Positions 55,539 to 64,000 of a stretch of 64,000 nucleotides of DNA are shown piece by piece. A model generated the notes under the pieces. The model was not told the DNA's origin. It made no database searches and saw nothing but the letters and a program-made list of their open reading frames with translations. Numbering within the stretch: the stretch's first letter is position 1; every line of letters starts with the position of its first letter. The stretch is taken from assembly GCA_023052935.1 (NCBI GenBank), contig CM041293.1, positions 175,699,600 to 175,763,599 on the forward strand. Reading direction: 5' to 3'. Position numbers and translations under genes: made by a program. The DNA is from Piezodorus guildinii. Lineage: Eukaryota; Arthropoda; Insecta; Hemiptera; Pentatomidae.

Positions 55539-58126
55539 GTAACTCCCGGGCGGAAACGGTAAGTCCTATGAAACTGAAATTTCATTTTTAAGACATGTAT
55601 ACGCCCGAGACGTGGCAAAACCTTTTTCATCAAAATGAGCCTATCAGAAGAGGCACTTTATACAATGCATTTTGCACCTTTTTTCGATTTTCTCAAAAAC
55701 GGTTCCGACGATTTTGATTAAACTCGCTATATTGATGTAAAATTTAATGGGCTTTAATATCATGTAGGTTTTATTTAGATAAAATGGTCTGACAGGGCTT
55801 AAATGCCGATATTTTAATTTTCTTCCTCTAAAGTACCTTTAATTTTGTAGATTCAATAAAAATAACTATACTATCTTCTTAACGCCGATGAACAACAGGT
55901 AAATATATAAATTGAATAAATTCGATACGCAACTAAAGGAGAAAACAGAAAAAATATTTTTTTAATACAATTTTTCGTTTTTGAACATAAGAGCAGTATT
56001 ATACATGTATGATATACCGTTGGAAAGCTAAAGATTTTAGAAAAAATAATATCTCATACACAAGCTTTTAAAAGTTAATAGAGAGAGTTGAAATGAAGAT
56101 AAAACTAACTGATTATTTTAGATAATAATATAATAGAATTTTTAATTAAACAAGTGTTTCTATATAAATTCATTTTAATTAATTCCTTAATAGGTTCACG
56201 TATTTTTATCACTAACTGTTTTTGAAAATTCTTTCATTGATTTTAAAAATGGAGGTAAGTGAAAGTCGTGTGTTGCCCGCACCAGATTTTTTTTTTTAAA
56301 CACATGATTCATATAAATTCAATTAATTAATTCTTTAATAGTTTCACGTATTTTTATCTCTAACTGTATTGAAATTCTATCTTCGATTTTTAAAATGGAG
56401 GTAAGTGAAAGTCGTGTGTTGCCCGCACCAGATTTTTTAAGGTGATGTAACGTGACAAATAAGCATGAAATTATTATAGCCATATAATTAATCTAATCAT
56501 ATGTTTCCAACGAAATGAATATACTTTCATTTGAATTAACTTTAAATTTAAATTAATTAATAGTTTATGATTTAAATTGATTTTAACAGCTGAGGTAAGT
56601 GAAAGTCGTGTGTTGCCCGCACCAGATTTTTTTTTTTAAACACATGATTCTATATAAATTCATTTAATTAATTCTTAATAGTTTCACGTATTTTATCTCT
56701 AACTGTATTGAAAATTCTATCTTCGATTTTAAAATGGAGGTAAGTGAAAGTCGTGTGTTGCCCGCACCAGATTTTTTTAAAGGTGATGTAACGTGACAAA
56801 TAAGGCATGAAATTATTATAGCCATATAATTTAATCTAAATCATATGTTTCCAACGGAAATGAATATACCTTTCATTTGAATTAACTTTAAAATTTAAAT
56901 TTTATTTAATAGTTTATGATTTAAATTGATTTTAACAGCTGAGGTAAGTGAAAGTCGTGTGTTGCCGGCACCTGATTCAATTTACTATTACTTACCTAAA
57001 TATGAAGGGCCATTCTCAGCAAAACGTACAATCGGATACGTCTTTCTTGAAAATATCAAAAGTTAAGTTTTTGGTCCATCCTTTTTTTTGTGTCCCTATA
57101 GATGAAATCTGATCTGATGTAGCACTCAGCAGAGCTTGACTGGTGTAGTTATCACAATAATTAAATTCATTAATAATTAAGCCATTATTTATTAATTATT
57201 CAAGTAATCAGAAAGTACCAAATGATGGTCTAGTGTGAGACAATGATGAGTGGTGAGTCAATGATTTTTGGAATGATCTCCCGAAGGTTTTTGAACAAAT
57301 TAAGACAGTCCTCGCCTCTTTCATCTGTTAAATATTTTAAAAAATTCGCTTTTATATACGATCAGCATCCTGATTGAGTACGATAAAGTGTGGAACCAGA
57401 ATATTTCTTCTTTACCAGAGCGGTAGGTTTAAAGGGTAATAAAAAAAACATTACAGTTTTATCATGATTGGGGTGCGCTAATGACGGGTGCGTCAATGAC
57501 AATCGAAGGTTTTCCAAAAGTTTTCTCTCCAAAACAAAGTAATCAATATATAATGAACCCTGAAAAATATAAGATTAATGAATTAAAAATAACTAGTAGA
57601 GGTAGAGTGGGTCCACTGTTGCGATCCAATTCATACTCACTAGCGTACGTCTTCACTCCCTGCCCCTGAAGATACAGAAAGCGGCTAAAAACCTTTGGGT
57701 CGGCTTGCCTAAGGTATGAAGGTTTCTGCGAGCCTTTCTATGGCTTGAAGGGAGATCACGGCGCAAAACCGTTTGGGTCGCCAATGACGCAAAATCCCTT
57801 GGAACATTTCTGTTTTATTTTTGATTTAAAACGGACCTACAATTTTGTATTCTGAAACTATAGATTGTATGTATGAACGCAATGGACCAAAACTGTTAAA
57901 TTTCCGTTGAAGTTGGCAAAGTCCAATTTTGACAGGGTGAGCCAATGACGTTTCGGACATTGATTAAAAATTTTCGTACAGGAATAATTCATTTATTTGA
58001 ACTTATAAATGTGCACCAAGTAAAGCAGAAAAATATCTACCAGAAAACAAAAAGTTGGAAAATAATACCAGTTTTATTACTAGGGAAATCATTTGGACAG
58101 CGTTATTACGTTTCGTTGAGAATGGC

Positions 58127-58168
<42 letters not shown>

Positions 58169-61100
58169 AACTGTACCTCTGCAATCCATACAGGGTCATG
58201 GGATCATTACATATAGAGATTCGTACTGTTTCTAGGCCAACGGCCGTGCAATGAGTTGATTAGGAATGAGTTATTATAAGATTACTGAGAATCAGAAGTG
58301 ATGATAACTCTCAGCTGCCAGGTTTTCCCCAATTTGGATACCCAATTTATAGAGGCTGGATCTGCTCCATTCCCTAGGGATCCCATCCCATCCCCCTACT
58401 TCAGGAGGGTTTCTTACCCAGGACTGGAGAACAGTAGACTAGTTCTCTATCCACTATGCAACGGAAAATTTTCAAATTCCAGTTTTTAAAGGAAATATAA
58501 GTTTTAAACCCTCTGAGTCCAAATAACAAAATCAGCGAAAAGGTCTGTATGTAGTAAGTTCAGCACCAAAACGAAAACTCGTTCTAAACTGAAATTTCAT
58601 ATTTAAGACAACTATATACCAGTGATGTTACTACAGCTTTTTCTTCAAAACCAGATAAGACAGTTTTACAATGCATTTTGTACCTGTCCACGATTTTTTC
58701 AAAAACTGCTTTTACGATTTTGATTAAACTCGCTAAATCGATGTAACATTTAACAGACTTTAGTATCATGTCGCTAGTCTACTGTTCTCTTGGTCCTGGA
58801 TTCGAATCCCGCCTTATATAATATTATTTATTCTGTTAATTTAGCCCGGGGCGGCCCTAGTTTATGGAGACCCTCCTGGGTCAACCCAGCTCTTTGCAGA
58901 CTCAAAGTACCAGCTGGCCCACTTCACAAAATAAATAGCCTTAATTTCAGAACAAAATTTAACCTCTCTGAAAATGAACAAACCAGAATAGTAAGTAACT
59001 CACCTTCCATGGAATTCCCTTCTTCAACCCCAAATACATCTCACAGTTCCAGGAATCAAGCGAAAGGAGCCTCTCGAGCTTCAGCTAATGAAATCTATTA
59101 AAAATGCTCAACGAAAGATACCCTTCTACCTCATGGACCCGAGTGTATACTGATGGATCAGCTACGGGTGCTATTGCAAATGGTGGAGCTGGGGTCCATA
59201 AGAATTTCCCGAGTCGAAACACCTAGACAAAGCCATCCCAACAGGCTTAAGAACAGGCGATCTTGGAGGGCAGCAAAATACTGAGACGGCTCAACAGAAA
59301 CGCAGACTCAAAAATAGTCTTTCTGTCAGACGCAGCATCAGTACTACATGCCCTGAAGTCAAAAAGAAAACTAGGACTTCACAATCTTGTAGAAGAAATC
59401 GGAAATCTACAATTGCAGTATAGTGAACAGGTAATGCAATGGATACCAGGGAACTGCGGTCAGTACGGAAACGAAGTAGCCGACCGTATTGCAAAGGAAG
59501 GAGCAGCACTACCACAAGCAAACTGCACCCAGACCCTTCTGGAGGCGACATCAATAAACAGGGCTGCAGTGAAGGCTAAATGGAATGACCTGCACCCGAA
59601 TCGCGACCCAGAAGACGCCTACTACAAAATGAGTAGAAAGGAACAAGTGCTCTTCAGGCTCAGAAATGGCCATAACAGGATGAGGGCACACCTCTATAAA
59701 AAGTTTGGCATCGAGGAAAGCTCCCTCTGTGGATGTAGAACTGGTGACCAGACTGCAGAGAGCACATCCTGCAGACGTGCCCTCAGCTAGGGGACATCAG
59801 GAAGCGGATCTGGTCAAAACCCACCGAGTTGGGGACTAAGCTCTATGGTGATCTGGAGGACCTCAAGAGGACCGTTGAGTTTACAGTTTTATTCTCGGAC
59901 ATCGCCATTTGAGGGAAGAACGAAGAAGAAGAAGTGGGTACCCAAATTTGGGGAAAAAACCTGGCAGCTGAGCGTGATCGAGGCCTATAAACCTCATTGC
60001 ACACGCCGTTGGCCTAGAAACAGTAAATCTCTTTCTATATGTACTAAGACTAAGGCAAGAACCTTCAGGGGTTGTAGAGGTACTGTTTTTTTTTTATTTA
60101 TTTATTTATTTATTTATTTTTTTTTTTTTTAGTTTGACAGAACTCAAATACCGATATTTTAAAGTTCAATTAAATATGGACTTACGTAGTAGATAGAGCT
60201 TTTAGTCTCTATTTGACTATCGAATTCTTCTTGTATTCAATCCTTTATGTCAAAATTACTTCTTAAAATACTCAATGCTCCTTACATTGTAACGAATAAA
60301 CTCATCTATAAAGACCTTAATGTTCCATATGTTGCTAATTTGGGCCGAACCAGATGACATTCCTATCATCATAAACTCCATTCCGATCTAACCCACTAAT
60401 TTCAATACTTTCTGTCCCCTTTCATTCCTGATAATCCTCCGAGGTGTATGAAAAGGAGATGCCTCTGAGACCTTCTAGATAAGAATATTTCGAAAGTGCT
60501 GCCAACGTGAAAGCGCTTATATTTTTAGTTACATTTACCTGTTGTGCTCCATTATACAGTTTTATAATTCAATCAATATTTTTGATTTCACAGATGAAAA
60601 AAATAAACAAGATGCTGTACCGAAGATTATTGTCTAATCCTAATGATGTGAGTAATGCCCTATAATAGAATTGAGATGAACCTATAGGTTCTTTCCCAAA
60701 TCGTGCCTTCTACGCATGCTCGAAATTTAAAAGATCATGAATATGCGCATGTCTTAAGATTACTGACCACACGTAAAGGCAGCGAGCGCTACACCTTCAA
60801 GGCGGCGATACACGGTGAGAATTGAGGCGTTGATTTCCAAAAGGTACTATATCCATTCTAGGAAATTTTACAGGAAGCGCGAAAATCTCACGTTATTTTA
60901 TTATTAAACTACCTAATTTCGGTCTTTTCGCATTAAAATCTAGAATTGTATTTTTACTATATTAATCAGAATTTTTTTAGTATGAATCAGATCGAAAGTA
61001 AATGCGTAATTAGTACTTTTAGAAAATGCCCGAATTTCTAAATCGCTTTTTTTTAAGGATTTGAGAGCTCATTAGATAAAATAAAATAGAAGATTTAGAT

Positions 61101-62415
61101 TACAAAAAGTGATGAGATTACAAATATGTAAAAAAATCAGTTTCGTAAAAAATGTTCTTTAGTACCTTTTGGAAATCAACGTCTCAATTAGGGTATGTGT
61201 AGATGAGGTGAAATTCGTGATTCCTAGGTGAAAGTGAATATGACATACTTTCAACATATTATAATAAATATTCAACTAGATGAATTTTCTTTATTACTTC
61301 GTTATTATTGTTTGTTTTGTTTTTTTAACTTTTTATTATAAAAAATGTTTTATTTCTTTAAATCAAGTTTCTACATTTAAAAAATCTGGTGCGGGCAACA
61401 CACGACTTTCATTTATTACGACTGCTAAAATCTATTAAAAATACTTCCCTACTATTCCAACAATATTTTAAGTTGATTTTAATAAAACGTGTATTTATTT
61501 TCGTTGGAAACATATTATTTAGATCAAATAACTATATTAAATTGTTAATCAGTAACTAGTTTATCCCAATTCGTCACTTTATATTATCTTTTACGATTTT
61601 GTGTATATGATAATATTTTTCCTAAAATCTTTCTTTTTCCAACGGTATATTATAGGTCTATATAACTATTATATGATCAAAAAAACTAAAATTACATTAA
61701 AAAATATTTTTGTTCATTAATACGTTATTTATCCATCAAATTCGTCCAAATTGTATATTTAGCCATCCTTCATCACGGTCATAATGACCGATGATATGGT
61801 TATTATTCTAGAGCCTACAAAATTAAAGCTACTTTAGAGGAAGAAAATATCAGCATTTAAGCCCTTTCATACTATTTCAATCAAAATGAAACCTAAATGA
61901 TATTAAAAACCATTTAATTTTACATCGATATAGGAAGTTTAATCGAAATCGTTAGCGCCGTTTTTGAGAAAATTGTAAAACGGTGCAAAATGCATGGTAT
62001 AAAGTGGATTTTCCGCTCAGCTAATTTTGATGAAAAAGTTTCTGTAACATCTCGGGCGTATGGCTGTCTTAAATATGACATTACAGTTTTATAGGTCTTT
62101 TCACACACAGTCACAGACCTTTTTGCGGGACTTGGTAATTTGGACTCAGGGGATCCTAAAACGTGTATTTCCGATGAAAACTAGAATTCGAAAATTTTCA
62201 CGATCTTTCATATATAGGTAAGTGAAAGTAATAAATAATATTTAATGATTTTTCTAGTAGTAATATTTGATGTCTTTATCTAATTTCTCAACTTTCACTT
62301 ACTATATGGTAAGTGAAAGTATTGCGGCCGTGAAAATTATCGAATTCCAGTTTTCAACGGAAATACACGTTTTAGGGTCCCCGGAGTCGAAATAACCAAG
62401 TCCCGCAAAAAGGTC

Positions 62416-62450
<35 letters not shown>

Positions 62451-63596
62451 TAACTCCGAACTAAAAACGAAAAGTCCTATGAAACTGAAATTTCATATTT
62501 AAGACAAATATACTTCCGAGACGTTACAAAATATTTTTCATCAAAATGAGCTTACCAGAAGAGCCACTTTATATCATGCATTTTGCACCTTTTTTCGATT
62601 TTCTCAAAAGTATTTTCTTCGTCTAAAGTTTCTTTAATTTTGTAGATTCTATAAAAATAACCATATTATCTTGTTAGCATTGATAAATAACAGCTAAATG
62701 TGTAAGTTGTGCGAATTTGAAAAAGAACTATAGGAGAAAACTGATAAAATATTTTTTAAATGCAATTTTTCGTTTTTAAACATAAGAGCAGTAATATACA
62801 TGTATGATATACCGTTGGAAGGCTAAAGATTTTAGAAAAAATATCATCTCATACACAAGCTTTTAAAAGTTAATAGAGAGTGATGAAAAGAAGATAAAAC
62901 TAACTGATTATTTAAGATAATAATATAATAGATTTTTAATAAATTTTCTATATATATTCAATTTGATTAATTTCTTATTAGTTTCACGTATTTTATCTCT
63001 AACTGTGTTTGAAAATTCTTTCATGATTTTAAAAATGGAGGTAAGTGAAAGTCGTGTGTTGCCCGCACCAGATTTTTTGGACTCGGAGACCTAAAACGTA
63101 TATTCCGATGAAAACTATAATTCGAAAATATTCACGATCGCAATACTTTCTTTTACTATATATTTCATATATAGGTAGGTGAAGTAATAAATGATATTAA
63201 TGGTTTTTCTAATTGTAATATTTAATGTCATTATCCAATTTTTTTTTTTTTTTAAATAAGCCTTCCCCCTCTCCTGCTACTTTCGTGAACTCTCACCAGA
63301 CTTGCTTTCACCTCACCTACACATATTCTATTTCTCACCGTGTAGCTCTGCCTGAAGCTACTTACTGACATCGGTTGTCCTGTGAAACATAAAAAAAATG
63401 TACTGCGCAAGTTCTGACAGATTTCTATACGGTGTGGGAAAGAACCTGATATTTATTTTGAACCAATTATGTACACAATTAAATTTATTTTCTTGTTTGA
63501 TTATAGGAACTGTTGTACTTTCATTTAGTGGCTAAAAGAGAAACCGTGTTCACAGCTGCTGGTTTTTTTATTCTTGAGAACACCTTAATTTATTCA
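49398..63596 (+). CDS. Gustatory receptor GrC (7tm_7), 3' end outside the window
   Basis: Seen: exon 1 49398-50225 (276 codons, MAKVTPCQPTIGKV to TAFSEE), exon 2 60594-60647 and exon 3 63507-63596, all phase 0, give 324 aa. A short terminal exon, expected from GrA to hold the TY signature, must lie beyond 64000. Hydrophobic segments match GrA in position, and conserved blocks such as KLSWCSKYL and VNTLYEPQLF are shared with GrB. Known: 7tm_7 gustatory receptor family. The 10.4-kb first intron carries tandem HLE-A copies, a pogo-like transposon, SINEs, a TIR element and LINE remnants. An AT-rich TATA-like stretch lies about 50 bp upstream of the ATG (49345-49356). Intact within the window; expression and ligand unknown. 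Confidence 0.87.
50325..51171 (+). mobile_element. HLE-A full-length copy (tandem copy 1)
   Basis: TCTGGTGCGGGCAACACACG to ACTATATATAGTAAGTGAAAG T; long (CA)n at 50945-51045. Followed at once by another copy in the same direction. Confidence 0.93.
51179..52069 (+). mobile_element. HLE-A full-length copy (tandem copy 2)
   Basis: TATGGTTCGGGCAACACACG to GCAAGTGAAAGTA. The only DNA between it and copy 1 is an A-run. Confidence 0.92.
52078..53733 (-). mobile_element. HLE-A diverged copy carrying a pogo-like insertion
   Basis: HLE-A body at 52078-52669 and 53572-53733 (ending TTGCCCGCACCAGA), split at a TA. Confidence 0.85.
52670..53571 (+). mobile_element. Pogo/Tigger-like DNA transposon, internally deleted
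   Basis: Inverted termini of about 27 bp begin CAGTAAACCCTC and include TAACGAAC, flanked by TA at 52668-52669 and 53572-53573. At 53037-53210 the plus strand encodes KRKSIDLNTRLAILQEVE then GISKSPLSTIIANKDKI, a CENP-B/Psq-type N-terminal helix-turn-helix. The frame runs into an A-run, and the rest of the transposase is gone. Confidence 0.93.
53775..54062 (+). mobile_element. tRNA-derived SINE family 3
   Basis: GAGCCCGTGGCTGAGTATCT with A-box-like sequence, B box GAGTTCGAATCCC, about 200-bp body with GGGTATGTGAGACCC, ending in an A-run. Confidence 0.8.
54063..55368 (-). mobile_element. HLE-A diverged copy, host of a nested copy
   Basis: Body at 54063-54410 (TGTTACAGCAACTTTTTTAT to GATTGATAAAAA) resumes at 55230 (GCGCTTAAATATAAATG) after the nested copy. 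Confidence 0.85.
54411..55226 (+). mobile_element. HLE-A copy nested in an older HLE-A
   Basis: TCTGGCGTGGGCAACACACG to TAGTAAGTGAAAGT, inserted in an A-run of the older copy, which fixes its boundaries. Confidence 0.93.
55370..56286 (-). mobile_element. HLE-A full-length copy
   Basis: ACTTTCGCTTACTATATATAG, (GT)n at 55497-55538, ends TTGCCCGCACCAGA. Confidence 0.93.
56287..56978 (-). repeat. Tandem array of HLE-A 5' ends
   Basis: Two near-identical units of about 345 bp, each with two copies of GGTAAGTGAAAGTCGTGTGT then TGCCCGCACCAGA. They continue the terminus of the copy at 55370, giving five such ends in about 730 bp. Confidence 0.9.
57007..58128. mobile_element. TIR element of 1.1 kb, no transposase
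   Basis: The left end GGGCCATTCTCAGCAAAACG and the reverse complement of the right end, GGGCCATTCTCAACGAAACG, form 20-bp TIRs with two mismatches. Internally the motif CAATGAC recurs (57494, 57791, 57943 and variants). Target duplication not clear; an (AT)n tract follows. Confidence 0.85.
58129..58164. repeat. (AT)n microsatellite
   Basis: About 17 AT dinucleotides directly after the right TIR. Confidence 0.92.
58186..58460 (-). mobile_element. SINE family 2 copy, minus strand
   Basis: In reverse: GTGGATAGAGAACTAGTCTA, AAATTGGGTATCCAAATTGG, GGCCTAGAAACAGTACGAAT, GGATTGCAGAGGTAC. It shares its body with 21785 and 59930. No convincing B box here. Confidence 0.7.
58455..58768 (-). mobile_element. 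HLE-A diverged fragment
   Basis: TTTTCAAATTCCAGTTTT, GAAATTTCATATTTAAGACA and AATGCATTTTGTACC in reverse orientation. Confidence 0.75.
58769..58905 (+). mobile_element. SINE-like head
   Basis: CTAGTCTACTGTTCTC and B box GGATTCGAATCCC, then GGAGACCCTCCTGGGTCAAC, related to the head of SINE family 2. Confidence 0.55.
58906..59885 (+). mobile_element. LINE ORF2 fragment with RNase H domain
   Basis: RVYTDGSATGAIANGGAGVH at 59141-59200 and, after a frameshift, 59263-59790 with FLSDAASVLHAL, WIPGNCGQYGNEVADRIAKE (histidine of the usual PGH replaced by N), then a Cys-containing tail. These are the metal-binding DGS, SDA and VAD blocks of RNase HI. Typical of I/Jockey-group LINEs that carry RNase H. 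Confidence 0.88.
59930..60130 (+). mobile_element. SINE family 2 3' part with (TTTA)n tail
   Basis: GTGGGTACCCAAATTTGGGG, GTTGGCCTAGAAACAGTAAA and GGGGTTGTAGAGGTACTG, then T-rich (TTTA)n. Confidence 0.8.
60175..60560 (+). mobile_element. Jockey-like LINE RT fragment
   Basis: Decayed version of the segment at 23600-23990: TATTCAATCCTTTATGTCAA, ATACTCAATGCTCCTTACAT, AATCCTCCGAGGTGTATG. It runs to just before the GrC exon 2 acceptor. Confidence 0.75.
60594..60647 (+). CDS. GrC exon 2 (possibly shared with GrB)
   Basis: 54 nt between GATTTCACAG and GTGAGT, encoding MKKINKMLYRRLLSNPND. It matches GrA exon 2 and has the right phase to follow either GrB or GrC exon 1. A LINE fragment runs to within tens of bases of its acceptor. 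Confidence 0.85.
61385..62229 (+). mobile_element. HLE-A copy, variant subfamily
   Basis: TCTGGTGCGGGCAACACACG start. The 3' end differs (CATATATAGGTAAGTGAAAGT) and the body is diverged. Confidence 0.88.
62291..63072 (-). mobile_element. HLE-A copy
   Basis: ACTTTCACTTACTATATGGTA start, (GT)n, ends TTGCCCGCACCAGA and T6. Confidence 0.92.
63077..63193 (+). mobile_element. HLE-A 3' fragment
   Basis: GGACTCGGAGACCTAAAACG to CATATATAGGTAGGTGAAGT, matching the tail of the variant copy at 62134-62229. Confidence 0.8.
63507..63596 (+). CDS. GrC exon 3 (possibly shared with GrB)
   Basis: 90 nt, phase 0, acceptor GATTATAG, donor GTAAGG. The product runs from ELLYFHLVAKR to FFILENTLIYS and aligns residue for residue with GrA exon 3. 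Confidence 0.88.
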
Positions 63597-63726
63597 GTAA
63601 GGATATATTTTGTCATATGGTATGCATGAGATCACATAAGTTATTTAAGATATTGTTATGTTTTATTAGTGGAAGTAAGACTATATTTATATAGTGAACT
63701 AAGTTTATAGTAAACTATTTGTAAAG

Positions 63727-64000
63727 TTGGGTCACCTGTGGTCTAGTGGCTGGCGTAACAGCCTTGAAAGCCCAAGGTCATTTAAACACGGCAGATGCTC
63801 TTAAGATTTTTTAAAGGGAGTAAACAATCCTTCTTCCTAGTGAGACGTAAAATAGTGACCCAAAACCTTTGCGATATCCGGTACTAATTAAGGATCCCTA
63901 CCCTAATTAAACCTGGATAGACAAAATTCCGGACTTCCACTGTAGTTTTGTCCCATTAGCCATAGAAGCATGAAGTGCCGTTAAATTATTAAAGACAAAT
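63727..64000 (+). mobile_element. tRNA-derived SINE family 1, diverged, cut by window end
   Basis: GGGTCACCTGTGGTCTAGTG, body AACCTGGATAGACAAAATTC and CCATTAGCCATAGAAGCATG. The B box is damaged (CATTTAAACAC). Confidence 0.85.

Larger units (their letters stand above)
60686..63447. mobile_element. Candidate TIR DNA element with HLE-A insertions
   Basis: AGGTTCTTTCCCA (60686) is inverted at 63435-63447. Inner blocks TATGTGTAGATGAGGTGAAA (61193) and, inverted, near 63308-63327 support one element. Target duplication unresolved. No transposase frame seen. Confidence 0.5.

Overview
The window is eukaryotic, very AT-rich and packed with transposable elements. It carries chemoreceptor genes of two insect families, so it comes from an insect genome. 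The long TE-filled introns and the receptor sequences would suit a hemipteran, but I could not confirm the order. All three recognisable single-copy gene loci lie on the + strand.

Genes. (1) A complete odorant receptor (7tm_6) gene with five coding exons runs from 8192 to 24314 and encodes about 420 aa. (2) A complete gustatory receptor gene (GrA, 7tm_7) with four exons runs from 28664 to 38559 and encodes about 341 aa. (3) Two further long Gr first exons lie downstream. GrB at 43149-43975 has a 1-bp frameshift. GrC at 49398-50225 is intact. One set of short downstream exons (60594-60647, 63507-63596) continues GrC past the right edge, and GrB may share it as an alternative first exon. All three Gr first exons end on the same phase-0 GAG|GTA donor, and their lengths are 828, 827 and 828 nt.

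Layout. 1-4745: two large inverted-repeat (foldback) structures. 4745-8090: fragments of an abundant 0.9-kb interspersed family (called HLE-A here) up to the OR start. 8192-24314: the OR gene. Its third intron (9.6 kb) holds a mariner split by a 5'-truncated LINE, a 5-kb satellite array with about 119-bp monomers, and LINE and mariner remnants. 24640-28500: LINE fragments, a mariner copy and a foldback element. 28664-38559: GrA, with introns full of LINE, HLE-A, mariner and SINE copies. 39430-43100: HLE-A, a Ty3/gypsy relic with LTR, and a SINE. 43149-49398: GrB, then a Jockey-like LINE on the minus strand split by a SINE and an HLE-A copy. 50226-60593: GrC intron 1, with tandem and nested HLE-A copies, a pogo-like transposon, SINEs, a TIR element and a LINE RNase H fragment. 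60648-63506: GrC intron 2.

How the genes relate. The OR and Grs are membrane chemoreceptors of sensory neurons, probably a small local cluster that has been expanded and partly pseudogenised. The most unusual content is the HLE-A family. It has asymmetric inverted termini, a terminal hairpin, a (GT)n core and A5/T5 flanks, and resembles non-autonomous Helentron/DINE-1 elements. Other unusual points are hammerhead-like motifs in at least five unrelated repeats, higher-order satellite structure inside an OR intron, and several single-base indels that bear on gene intactness and could be sequencing errors.
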